Of a DNA stretch of 64,000 nt, positions 9,154 through 16,317 are shown in pieces. Source of the stretch: Streptomyces sp. WM4235 (GTDB lineage: Bacteria > Actinomycetota > Actinomycetes > Streptomycetales > Streptomycetaceae); contig NZ_LGDE01000469.1 in assembly GCF_001279725.1 (NCBI RefSeq), positions 114,679 through 178,678 of the forward strand, in the 5' to 3' direction. Position numbers and translations under genes: made by a program. Every line of letters begins with the position of its first letter. Position 1 is the stretch's first letter. The notes beneath the pieces are model-generated. The model did not search any database. It was not told the origin of the DNA and was given only the letters and a program-made list of their open reading frames with translations.

Positions 9154-9192
9154 CCCGTGAGGGGTACGAGGAAACCTCGTACCCCTCACGGG
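9154..9192. terminator. Strong bidirectional terminator hairpin
   Basis: An 18-bp perfect inverted repeat (9154-9171 with 9175-9192) around an AAA loop lies between the plus-strand hydrolase gene and the minus-strand tRNA-His gene. Each transcript would end in the same stem, so it should work in both directions. Confidence 0.75.
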
Positions 9193-9201
9193 ATCCAACA
9201 G

Positions 9202-9275
9202 GGTGAGTGACGGGACTTGAACCCGCGGCCACCTGGACCACAACCAGGTGCTCTACCAACTGAGCTACACCCACC
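9202..9275 (-). tRNA. tRNA-His (anticodon GTG)
   Basis: Read on the minus strand, the 7-bp acceptor stem GTGGGTG pairs with CACTCAC. The D arm is GCTCAGTTGGTAGAGC, the anticodon arm is CCTGG-TTGTGGT-CCAGG with anticodon GTG, and the T arm carries TTCGAGT. A G at the -1 position (9275) faces C73, the identity element of histidine tRNA. CCA is not encoded. Confidence 0.95.
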
Positions 9276-9445
9276 ACGAAGGGCGGCGGACCACCCGTTC
9301 GATGTGCAAGCACAGCATAGCCGATCAGAGGGGTGCTCCCGCGACGCCATATTCCGGGCCGCCGCCCGCCGGCCGGCCTCGCCCCGGCGGGTTTCGTGCG
9401 GCGCGGCCCCTGCCGCCAGCGCGGGCCGCACGGCAGGATCCCCGT

Positions 9446-10582
9446 ATGGACCTCGACCCGCTCCTCGCCGACACCGAGCCCTTCACCGCCGCCGACTACG
9501 CCGCCCGGATGGCCGCCGCCGCGCGGGCCGCCGCCGAGGCGGGGCTGGCCGGGCTGCTGATCGCCCCCGGGCCCGACCTCACCCACCTCACCGGGTACCG
9601 GCCCGTCGACACCGAGCGGCTGACCCTGCTCGTGCTCGCCGCCGACCGGGAAGCGGTGCTCGTCGTGCCCGCGCTGGAGGCCCCCGACGCCGCGAAGGCA
9701 CCCGGCGCGGGAGCCCTGACCCTGCGCGACTGGGCCGACGGGAAGAACCCGTACGACGCCACCGCACCCCTGCTCGACGCGACGGGCCGCTTCGGCGTGA
9801 GCGACAACACCTGGGCCCTGCACCTGCTCGGTCTCCAACGCGAGTTGCCCGGGACCGCCTACGCCCCGCTCACCGACGCCCTGCCGATGCTCCGCGCCGT
9901 GAAGGACCGGCGGGAACTGGCCCGGCTGGCGGCGGCCGGGGCGGCGGCCGACGCCGCGTACGCGCAGATCCTGCACGTCCCCTTCGCCGACCGCAGGGAG
10001 AGTGACGTGGCCGCCGACCTGGCCGCGCTGCTGCGCGTGCACGGCCACTCGCAGGTGGACTTCACCGTCGTCGGCTCCGGCCCGAACGGCGCCAACCCGC
10101 ACCACGAGGCCGGCGACCGCGTCATCCGGCACGGGGACATGGTCGTCCTCGATTTCGGCGGCCTCCTGCACGGATACGGCTCCGACATCTCCCGCACCGT
10201 GCACGTCGGCGAGCCCACCGCCGAGGAGCGGCGGGTCCACGACGTCGTCCGGGAGGCGCAGCGGGCGGGCGTGGCGGCGGTCCGGCCCGGTATCGCCTGC
10301 CAGGACGTGGACCGGGCGGCCCGCGCGGTGATCACCGAGTTCGGCTACGGGGACCGTTTCATCCACCGCACCGGCCACGGCATCGGCGTCACCACCCACG
10401 AACCGCCGTACATGATCGAGGGCGAGGAGCAGCCGCTGCTGCCCGGCATGTGCTTCTCCGTCGAGCCGGGCGTCTACCTGCCCGGCCGCTTCGGCGTCCG
10501 CATCGAGGACATCGTGACGGTGACCGACGACGGCGTCCGCCGCCTCAACAACGCCCCGCGCGAGATGGCGATCGTCGAGTAG
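9446..10582 (+). CDS. M24-family Xaa-Pro aminopeptidase-like metallopeptidase
   Basis: A 378-residue protein from ATG 9446. The N-terminal creatinase-like domain includes LIAPGPDLTHLTGYRP. The C-terminal pita-bread domain has all five metal ligands: Asp in MVVLDFGG, Asp in GSDISRTVH, His in HRTGHGIG, Glu in FSVEPGVYLPG and Glu in GVRIEDIV. This layout is that of proline dipeptidase or Xaa-Pro aminopeptidase, cytoplasmic enzymes that cut peptides with proline in the second position. No signal peptide is seen. It is transcribed away from the tRNA gene and converges on treZ with only 25 bases between the stops. Confidence 0.92.
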   Translation: MDLDPLLADTEPFTAADYAARMAAAARAAAEAGLAGLLIAPGPDLTHLTGYRPVDTERLTLLVLAADREAVLVVPALEAPDAAKAPGAGALTLRDWADGKNPYDATAPLLDATGRFGVSDNTWALHLLGLQRELPGTAYAPLTDALPMLRAVKDRRELARLAAAGAAADAAYAQILHVPFADRRESDVAADLAALLRVHGHSQVDFTVVGSGPNGANPHHEAGDRVIRHGDMVVLDFGGLLHGYGSDISRTVHVGEPTAEERRVHDVVREAQRAGVAAVRPGIACQDVDRAARAVITEFGYGDRFIHRTGHGIGVTTHEPPYMIEGEEQPLLPGMCFSVEPGVYLPGRFGVRIEDIVTVTDDGVRRLNNAPREMAIVE

Positions 10583-10607
10583 CCGGCCGCCGCTTCGACG
10601 ACAGGGC

Positions 10608-12359
10608 CTACGGGCCCAGCACCACCGCCGACTCGCCCGGCACGTGGATCCGGCCGTCGGGGCCCGGGTGGTCGACGGGCTCCCAGGCGGCCAGCACCCG
10701 CACCCCGTTGCGGCCCAGCGCGATGGTCACAGGCTCCCGCGAGAAGTTCACCGCCACCCGGACCTCACCGCGCCGGAACGTCACCCAGCGGCGCTCCTCG
10801 TCGTGGGCGACCCGTACCGCCGCGAGGTCCGGGTCGCGCAGGTCCGGATGGGTGCGGCGCAGTGCGATCAGGGTCCGGTACCAGTCCAACAGGCGGGCGT
10901 GCGCGGGCTGTTCGGGCTCCTCCCAGTTCAGGCAGGACCGGTCGCGGGTCGCCGGGTCCTGCGGGTCCGGGATCTCCTCGGCCTTCCAGCCGTGCGCCGC
11001 GAACTCCCGCCGCCGGCCCGTCCGCACGGCCTCCGCGAGCTCCGGGTCGGGGTGGTCGGTGAAGTACTGCCACGGCGTGCCCGCGCCCCACTCCTCGCCC
11101 ATGAACAGCATCGGGACGAAGGGGCCGGTCAGCGCCACCGTCGCGGCGCAGGCCAGCAGGCCCGGTGACAGGGAGGCCGACAGTCGGTCGCCCAGCGCCC
11201 GGTTGCCGATCTGGTCGTGGGTCTGGGTGTAGCCCAGGAAGCGGTGCGCCGGGGTACGGCGGCGGTCCACGGGCCGGCCGTGCGTGCGGCCCCGGAAGGA
11301 GGACCACGTGCCGTCGTGGAAGAAGGCCCGCGTCAGCGTCTTGGCGAGGGCGCCGATCGGGGCCTCGGCGAAATCGGCGTAGTACCCCTGGGACTCACCG
11401 GTCAGCGTGCAGTGCAGGGCGTGGTGGAAGTCGTCGTTCCACTGGGCGTGCAGCCCCAGGCCGCCGACGGACCGCCTGGTCGTGACGCGCGGGTCGCACT
11501 GGTCGGTCTCGGCGATCAGGAACAGCGGGCGGGCGGTCTCCGCCGCCAGTTCGTCCACCGCCGCCGCCAGCTCCTCCAGGAAGGTGAGGGCCCGACCGTC
11601 GGCCAGCGCGTGCACGGCGTCGAGGCGCAGACCGTCGATCCGGTAGTCCCGCAGCCAGGCCAGGGCACTGCCGATGAAGTACGCGCGGACCTCGTCGGAA
11701 CCGGGCGCGTCCAGGTTCACCGCCGCGCCCCAGGGCGTGTGGTGGGACTCCGTGAAGTACGGGCCGAAGACGGGGAGGTGGTTCCCGGAGGGCCCGAGGT
11801 GGTTGTGGACCACGTCCAGGACCACGCCCAGCCCGGCGGTGTGCGCCGCGTCCACGAACCGGGCCAGACCCGCCGGGCCGCCGTACGGCTCGTGCACCGC
11901 CCAGGGGGCCACCCCGTCGTACCCCCAGCCGTGCCGGCCCGGGAACGGGCACACCGGCATCAGCTCGACGTGCGTGACGCCGAGCCCCACCAGGTACGGC
12001 AGGCGCCCCGCGGCGGCGTCGAAGGTGCCCTCCGGGGTGAACGTCCCGACGTGCAGCTCGTACAGGACCGCGTCCTGGAGCGGGACACGGGGCGCCGGCG
12101 CGCCCGGGTGCAGCGCGGCGACGTCGACGACCGCGCTGTGGCCGTCCGGACCGTGGGGCAGCCGGCGCCCGCGCGGGTCCGGGCGCACCACCGGATCGTC
12201 ACCCAGCAGGAACCCGTACTCGTCCCCGTCGGCGGCCGGCGCGTCGACCACCCACCAACCGTCCCGGCCCGTTTCCGGGTCGGGTGTCATCTCGTAGGCG
12301 GTGTCGTTCAGTCGCATGGCGACCCGACCTGTCAGCGGTGCCCACACCTCGAACTGCAC
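10608..12359 (-). CDS. treZ: Malto-oligosyltrehalose trehalohydrolase (TreZ)
   Basis: A 583-residue GH13 enzyme that releases trehalose from maltooligosyl-trehalose ends made by TreY. The start MQFEVWAPLTGRVAMRL is the N-terminal carbohydrate-binding-like domain. The barrel motifs are VVLDVVHNHLG (region I), DGLRLDAVHAL (region II with the nucleophile Asp), LIAETDQ (region III, acid Glu) and TQTHDQIGNR (region IV), with LFMGEEWGAGTPWQYFTDH typical of TreZ. The partner treY lies about 6 kb away on the same strand rather than adjacent, with unrelated genes between. A short gap separates its start from the divergent FHA gene. Confidence 0.95.
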   Translation of the reverse strand: MQFEVWAPLTGRVAMRLNDTAYEMTPDPETGRDGWWVVDAPAADGDEYGFLLGDDPVVRPDPRGRRLPHGPDGHSAVVDVAALHPGAPAPRVPLQDAVLYELHVGTFTPEGTFDAAAGRLPYLVGLGVTHVELMPVCPFPGRHGWGYDGVAPWAVHEPYGGPAGLARFVDAAHTAGLGVVLDVVHNHLGPSGNHLPVFGPYFTESHHTPWGAAVNLDAPGSDEVRAYFIGSALAWLRDYRIDGLRLDAVHALADGRALTFLEELAAAVDELAAETARPLFLIAETDQCDPRVTTRRSVGGLGLHAQWNDDFHHALHCTLTGESQGYYADFAEAPIGALAKTLTRAFFHDGTWSSFRGRTHGRPVDRRRTPAHRFLGYTQTHDQIGNRALGDRLSASLSPGLLACAATVALTGPFVPMLFMGEEWGAGTPWQYFTDHPDPELAEAVRTGRRREFAAHGWKAEEIPDPQDPATRDRSCLNWEEPEQPAHARLLDWYRTLIALRRTHPDLRDPDLAAVRVAHDEERRWVTFRRGEVRVAVNFSREPVTIALGRNGVRVLAAWEPVDHPGPDGRIHVPGESAVVLGP

Positions 12360-12469
12360 GGACGGTCCCCTCGTCTCCGGCGGTACTCAGCCTGCGTCTC
12401 GCGCCCATCATCCCGGCCCCGGCGGGGGAGTTCTGGACACTTCGTCCCCGACGGGCCGACAATCACCCT

Positions 12470-13033
12470 GTGACGTCGAGTTTCGAGTACCCCGGCTTCC
12501 CCGCGCCCCGCCTCTCCGACGCCGAGCGCGACCAGGCGCTGGGCCGGCTCAGAGAGGGCGCGGCCCTGGGAAAGCTGTCCCATGACACCTTCCTGCGACG
12601 CATGGAGCTGGCCCTGGTGGCCCGCCGCGCCGAGGACCTCGCGGTGCTCACCGCCGACCTCCAGAGCCGGCGTGCCACCGAAAGCTCCTGGACCCGTCGG
12701 CTGTTCGGCTGGGTGGGCCGGGCCTCGGCGGTGAGCGTCGGCGTCCGCAAGGCCTGGTATGCCGAGCGGCTGCCCAAGCTGCTGCTGCCGCACCCGAGCG
12801 CCCTGCCCCTCGCGATCGGACGCGACCCCGGCAACGGGCTGCGACTCACCCACGAGACGGTGTCCCGGGCGCACGCCGAGCTGAGCCTGCGCGACGGCCT
12901 GTGGGTGCTCAAGGACCTCGGCTCCGCCAACGGCACCACCGTCAACGGCCGCCGGGTGACGGGCTCGGCCGTGGTCCGGGAGGGCGACGAGATCGGCTTC
13001 GGCCGGATGACCTTCCGGCTGTCCCTGGACTGA
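12470..13033 (+). CDS. DUF1707 and FHA domain protein
   Basis: A 187-residue protein from GTG 12470. Residues 10-60 form a DUF1707 (SHOCT-like) domain: RLSDAERDQALGRLREGAALGKLSHDTFLRRMELALVAR in part. After a linker, residues 100-185 are an FHA domain with the phosphothreonine-binding signature IGRDPGNGLRL...VSRAHAEL...LGSANGTTVNGRRV. It should recognise phosphothreonine made by a Ser/Thr kinase, though no kinase gene lies nearby. DUF1707 is an N-terminal module of many actinobacterial membrane proteins, yet no membrane helix is visible here. It converges on the first DUF397 gene. Confidence 0.88.
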   Translation: MTSSFEYPGFPAPRLSDAERDQALGRLREGAALGKLSHDTFLRRMELALVARRAEDLAVLTADLQSRRATESSWTRRLFGWVGRASAVSVGVRKAWYAERLPKLLLPHPSALPLAIGRDPGNGLRLTHETVSRAHAELSLRDGLWVLKDLGSANGTTVNGRRVTGSAVVREGDEIGFGRMTFRLSLD

Positions 13034-13077
13034 GCGGTTCGGACGGGGGCGGAGCGGCGGGGCCGGGTCAAGCGGGG

Positions 13078-13278
13078 TCAGCGCTGGTGCCTGGCGAGCA
13101 CCACCAAGCCGGCGAACCCGTTGCGGGTCAAGGACAGGTGCGAGCCGCCCGGATTCTTGCTGTCGCGAACCAGTACGGCACCGAGAACGCCGGCGAGCGC
13201 GTCGGCGACTTCCACGCAAGCGCCGCCGTTGTCGCTGTAGCTGGACTTGAACCAACGGGGGGTCTCGGTCTCGGTCAC
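13078..13278 (-). CDS. DUF397 domain protein (copy next to XRE remnant)
   Basis: A 66-residue protein from GTG 13278. The DUF397 signature is complete: PRWFKSSYSDNGGACVEVA, then VLVRDSKNPGGSHLSLT. DUF397 proteins are small partners of Scr1/WhiJ-type XRE regulators in Streptomyces and have been proposed as toxin-like or anti-regulator components. Its start overlaps by 4 bases (GTGA) the stop of a short stretch that is clearly the C-terminal remnant of a lost XRE gene. It is therefore an orphaned copy of a pair, still open and with an intact domain, with a five-residue-longer middle than its neighbour. Confidence 0.85.
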   Translation of the reverse strand: MTETETPRWFKSSYSDNGGACVEVADALAGVLGAVLVRDSKNPGGSHLSLTRNGFAGLVVLARHQR

Positions 13279-13364
13279 GACATGCCCTCTCGTATCTGCC
13301 TGATCACGGCCACGGAGTCCGGTTGCGACAATGCGTGGGCCTGCAACTGATAGTAGGTACTCAG
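13275..13364 (-). pseudogene. C-terminal remnant of a Scr1/WhiJ-like XRE regulator
   Basis: Read in the frame that ends in the TGA overlapping the downstream DUF397 start, the last 29 codons give LSTYYQLQAHALSQPDSVAV followed by IRQIREGMS. This lines up with the end of the intact neighbour (AAYHQLQAEALSQADSVAM then IEEVRKGTP). A TAA stop precedes it in frame and no further similarity is visible upstream, so the rest of the gene has been deleted or replaced. Confidence 0.7.
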
Positions 13365-13524
13365 TTATGGGCGCCACGCGAACTTGCTGTCTGTTGGTCA
13401 ATGCGAGCGGATGAAATCCAGTGGGCCAGGCAGGCTGGTCTGGCGCGAGAGCCCGCCGCCTGCCGGATGCACGGCGAGGCCCCGCCGCTCGCAAGGCTGA
13501 GTGGCGGGGCATGGAGTTGGGGTG

Positions 13525-13707
13525 TCAATCCCGGCGCTTGACGAGATCGACGAGATCGCCGAACACCTCGCCAGTGAAGGAAAGGCGGGGTCCGCTCGGA
13601 TCCTTGCTGTCGCGAATCAGCACCTCACCGCGGGCCGTGGCGACCTCGACACAGTTGCCGCCGTTGTTGCTGTAGCTGGACTTGAACCAGCGGGGAGAGT
13701 CGGTCAC
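13525..13707 (-). CDS. DUF397 domain protein (partner of intact XRE regulator)
   Basis: A 60-residue protein from GTG 13707 with the DUF397 core PRWFKSSYSNNGGNCVEVAT, then VLIRDSKDPSGPRLSFT. Its GTG start overlaps the TGA stop of the XRE regulator (GTGA), the usual coupled arrangement for this pair. It resembles the other DUF397 gene located 250 bases further on, with which it shares most positions, so both come from one duplication. The protein is small and charged, without signal or membrane segment. Confidence 0.88.
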   Translation of the reverse strand: MTDSPRWFKSSYSNNGGNCVEVATARGEVLIRDSKDPSGPRLSFTGEVFGDLVDLVKRRD

Positions 13708-14531
13708 GGGGTGCCCTTTCGTACCTCTTCGATCATGGCCACGGAGTCCGCCTGCGAGAGTGCTTCGGCCTGTAGCTGATGGTAGGCCGCGAGCATCGGC
13801 AGCACCGAGGTGGTTTCGCGGTCCAGATGCCCTTGCGTCTGAGACTCGGCGTACGCGACCACGGAGCGATCCGGCAGCGTGAGAAGGTTCACCGGTAGAT
13901 CGAAAGGGCGACGCTCGCCTATGTCGAACGCCGCAACCTGGAGCACGGTCGTCGGCAGCTCAGCGAAATCGATCAGCTGTTGCAACTGGCGGGCCATCAC
14001 CTCGGCGCCTCCGATCGGACGGCGAATGCAGCTCTCATCCATGACTGCGATCACCACCGGTGGTTTGGCACGCGTGAGCGCGGCTTGTCGCGCTGCCAGA
14101 AAGGCGACTCGGGCGTCCGCCTGCTCAGTGGTGATGGTGCCCCGCCGAACGGCACTGTTCGCCAATACTCGGGCGTACTCCGGTGTCTGTATCAAGCCGG
14201 GGATGATCCCGATCTCGTACAGACGGATCTCCTCCGCGATTCCTTCGAAAGCGACGTACTCCGGGAACCCGTCCAGCAAGGCGGTCGTCCTGGCCGCCCG
14301 AGCCCGCCGCGCGAACTGGTCCCCTGTTCCCAGTGCCTTGTCAGCGCTGTTCGCAAAGTGAGGAGTTGGCGACCGCCGGCCAGTTTCGACGGCGGAAACA
14401 TGCGTGCCCGAGTAACCCATCCGGTCCGCGAGATCATCCTGCGTCCAGCCATGCTCGTCCCTTGACGTGCGCAGAAGCTGCCCGAAGGCCGCACCTGGTG
14501 ACTGAGTGGGGTCCAGCTCTTTGCGATTCAA
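13704..14531 (-). CDS. Scr1/WhiJ-like XRE-family regulator (HTH plus DUF5753)
   Basis: A 275-residue regulator. The N-terminal helix-turn-helix (residues 15-70) includes FGQLLRTSRDEHGWTQDDLA and GYSGTHVSAVETGRRSP. The C-terminal DUF5753 domain includes LYEIGIIPGLIQTPEYAR and DESCIRRPIGG. Such regulators pair with DUF397 proteins and control development and antibiotic production in Streptomyces. The start is TTG 14531: an in-frame TGA lies two codons upstream and no ATG precedes the HTH. Base composition is visibly lower in G+C than the flanking metabolic genes, as usual for this mobile family. It faces a divergent micro-operon across 105 bases. Confidence 0.9.
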   Translation of the reverse strand: MNRKELDPTQSPGAAFGQLLRTSRDEHGWTQDDLADRMGYSGTHVSAVETGRRSPTPHFANSADKALGTGDQFARRARAARTTALLDGFPEYVAFEGIAEEIRLYEIGIIPGLIQTPEYARVLANSAVRRGTITTEQADARVAFLAARQAALTRAKPPVVIAVMDESCIRRPIGGAEVMARQLQQLIDFAELPTTVLQVAAFDIGERRPFDLPVNLLTLPDRSVVAYAESQTQGHLDRETTSVLPMLAAYHQLQAEALSQADSVAMIEEVRKGTP

Positions 14532-14636
14532 CGTTCACCGCCAACTCTTCGTGCAGACACAGCAAGTTGAAGACCTCTCGACCCTAGGCCACGCTGAAGC
14601 CTCTTGGTAGTGGAACGACTACAGAGAGGAGTGGCG

Positions 14637-14846
14637 GTGCCCGAGAACGTAGAGCCGGCGTCGCCGGAACCGTGCCCGCGCGCCGTGGTGGTCATGGGAG
14701 ACGCGTTGGCGGAGTTGGCTGCCGCCATCGAGCGCGACGAACCGCGTCCGGACTGGGGTGACATGCCCCTCATCCATTGCTGTCCCGAGGCGCTCGCGCT
14801 GGCCACCGCGGTGATGCAGAGGCGCGCGAGGGAGCGCGATCGGTGA
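14637..14846 (+). CDS. Small hypothetical protein, first gene of a coupled micro-operon
   Basis: A 69-residue protein starting at GTG 14637 with AGAGAGGA seven bases upstream. The sequence is unremarkable apart from MGDALAELAAAIERDEPRPDWGDMPLIHCC, an amphipathic helix followed by a Cys pair, and a helical tail ending RRARERDR. I do not recognise a family. Its stop overlaps the next start by 4 bases (GTGA). It is divergent from the XRE/DUF397 pair, and small genes in this position next to WhiJ-like loci are often part of the same accessory unit. Confidence 0.65.
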   Translation: MPENVEPASPEPCPRAVVVMGDALAELAAAIERDEPRPDWGDMPLIHCCPEALALATAVMQRRARERDR

Positions 14847-14971
14847 CCGATGACAACGAGCACCGGGACCACGCGCGAAGGACCAGGAGGGGTGCGCTCG
14901 CCGCCACCCTCGGGGCCGTCGCGTGGATTGCCGCCGTGGCGTTCATCGTCGCTCGGGGGTGGGGCGCGTGA
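14843..14971 (+). CDS. Small single-pass membrane protein (42 residues)
   Basis: GTG 14843 overlaps the previous stop, and the TGA at 14969-14971 overlaps the next start, both as GTGA. The product has a charged N terminus (DDNEHRDHARRTRR) and one hydrophobic segment, GALAATLGAVAWIAAVAFIV, so it should sit in the membrane with the Arg-rich N terminus inside. No family is recognised. The double overlap makes it very likely translated despite its size. Confidence 0.6.
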   Translation: MTDDNEHRDHARRTRRGALAATLGAVAWIAAVAFIVARGWGA

Positions 14972-15399
14972 CGCCCGGGCGGTACGTGTGCGACGCGCGC
15001 ATCCACGTGCGCGTTCCGGGGCTGCTGATGCTCCTGCTTCGGATCGGCGTCGATGACGACACCGTCCGAGACGTGGCGTCGAACAGCGGTGATCTGCGGT
15101 GCACGTTGGAGACGCATGAAGGTCCCCATGCCGAGATTCTGTGCGAGAACGAAGAGGGGTCGGCCCTCTGGGCCCGCTGGACGGACCAAGGTCCGCTCGA
15201 CGAACTGATGTGGCTGCCGGACTGCCCCGCCAGTGATGACACCCCGGGCGGGACCGGTGACGGTTGTTGCCAGTTCCTCGGCCACCAGGGGGGCCACACC
15301 TGGGAAGTCACCGACCCGGAGCTGGAGAGGTGTCGGGCGGCCGTCATGTCCAGGCTCGACGCGATGACGTTCGGCGACGGGTGGCCACTCGTCCCCTGA
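14968..15399 (+). CDS. Hypothetical protein with two Cys/His repeats
   Basis: A 143-residue protein from GTG 14968, third gene of the GTGA-coupled set. Two similar short motifs stand out: CTLETHEGPH near residue 48 and CQFLGHQGGHTW near residue 104, each fitting C-x4-H-x-G-x-H, with further cysteines close by. This pattern occurs in many small actinobacterial proteins of unknown role and suggests metal binding. The N terminus has a short hydrophobic stretch (VPGLLMLLLRIGV) that may associate with membrane, perhaps with the preceding single-pass protein. Function is unknown. An 8-bp hairpin follows the stop. Confidence 0.65.
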   Translation: MTPGRYVCDARIHVRVPGLLMLLLRIGVDDDTVRDVASNSGDLRCTLETHEGPHAEILCENEEGSALWARWTDQGPLDELMWLPDCPASDDTPGGTGDGCCQFLGHQGGHTWEVTDPELERCRAAVMSRLDAMTFGDGWPLVP

Positions 15400-15412
15400 C
15401 CGGGTCCGGTCC

Positions 15413-15431
15413 GCGGGCCGCCACGGCCCGC
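15413..15431 (+). terminator. Hairpin after the micro-operon
   Basis: GCGGGCCG at 15413-15420 pairs with CGGCCCGC at 15424-15431 over a CCA loop, starting 14 bases after the last stop of the three-gene set and ahead of a convergent gene. It is short and has no T-run. Confidence 0.35.
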
Positions 15432-15494
15432 CCGGCCATCGGGCGTGCTTCATCCCCTGTGCGCGAAGCGCTGGAAGGCATCCGACTGGGGGGT

Positions 15495-15995
15495 CTACGC
15501 CTGTCCGCGGTGCCGCTTCGCGTAGGACCAGGTCACCGCGGTCATCAGGGCCGGGATGGCGAACAGGGGGGCGAAGATGAAGGCCCATACGGTCTGTGCC
15601 GTGTCACTCGTCATGTACGTCTGGCTCTCGACGGTGAAGGCGACCACGAGTTGCCACAGCGCCACCAGGACCAGGACCACCGAGGCGGTCCAGGCCACTG
15701 CGGTCATGGCCCGGGGGCGCAGCGGGCGCCACCGCTCGCTGACGAGTAACAGCGGGAATAGTGCGGCCAGTTCGGCAAGGACGGAGAGGCCGACGACGTA
15801 GGCGATGCCCCAGCCCGGTATGTCGAAGACATCGCGCAGTACCTGTTCGCTGTAGCCCACGTAGACACCGGATGCCATGGCGATGCGCCACAGGCCGGAG
15901 GGGACCGCGCACAGGGCGATGGCGTGGGCGCCGCGACGAGCCCAAACCGGGGCGGGAGCAGCGACGGGGAGGAGGGGAGCGGGTGCTGTGTTCAT
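15495..15995 (-). CDS. Integral membrane protein of unknown function
   Basis: About 166 residues from ATG 15995; a start at GTG 16019 is also possible and no ribosome binding site decides between them. Four hydrophobic segments are visible: AHAIALCAVPSGLWRIAMAS, WGIAYVVGLSVLAELAALFP, TAVAWTASVVLVLVALWQLV and TVWAFIFAPLFAIPALMTAV. The topology and the WRIAMASGVYVGYSE loop resemble small uncharacterised Streptomyces membrane proteins. There is no signal or enzymatic motif. It converges on the micro-operon. Confidence 0.7.
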   Translation of the reverse strand: MNTAPAPLLPVAAPAPVWARRGAHAIALCAVPSGLWRIAMASGVYVGYSEQVLRDVFDIPGWGIAYVVGLSVLAELAALFPLLLVSERWRPLRPRAMTAVAWTASVVLVLVALWQLVVAFTVESQTYMTSDTAQTVWAFIFAPLFAIPALMTAVTWSYAKRHRGQA

Positions 15996-16317
15996 GACGT
16001 ACATGCTGGTTCTGGACACGGCAGCCGCGCGTCAACCGCCACGGCGGATCATGTACGCCCAACGGAGGATCGCGCGACCGCCGGAGAAGACCTGAGGAGG
16101 ACTCGACACGGCGCACCCGGGGACCGCGCGGACGGCATGGTCACGTCGTCATCGACCGTATGGCCGCGGAGCCGTGTGGCCGCGGAGTCGTGTGGCCGCG
16201 CTGCCACGTCCTTCGCTTCGGCACCCCGTCCGGTGTGACGCGGGAGCCCGAGGACGTTGCGAGCGTGACCCTCGGGCCCGTGCCGGGTGAACCGGGTCGG
16301 CGGCCCGGTGCGGCCCG
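15996..16317. other. Intergenic region with 16-bp tandem repeats
   Basis: This 320-base gap between two minus-strand genes contains no credible coding frame. It must hold the promoter of the membrane protein gene and the 3' end of the M14 peptidase transcript. The only structure I see is the triplicated 16-mer at 16157-16204, listed separately. Confidence 0.5.
16157..16204. repeat. Three tandem copies of a 16-bp unit
   Basis: Units at 16157-16172, 16173-16188 and 16189-16204 follow CGTRTGGCCGCGGAGY, with the third copy diverging in its last four bases (GCTGC end). The array lies downstream of the M14 peptidase gene and upstream of a small membrane protein gene, in otherwise non-coding sequence. 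Confidence 0.8.
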
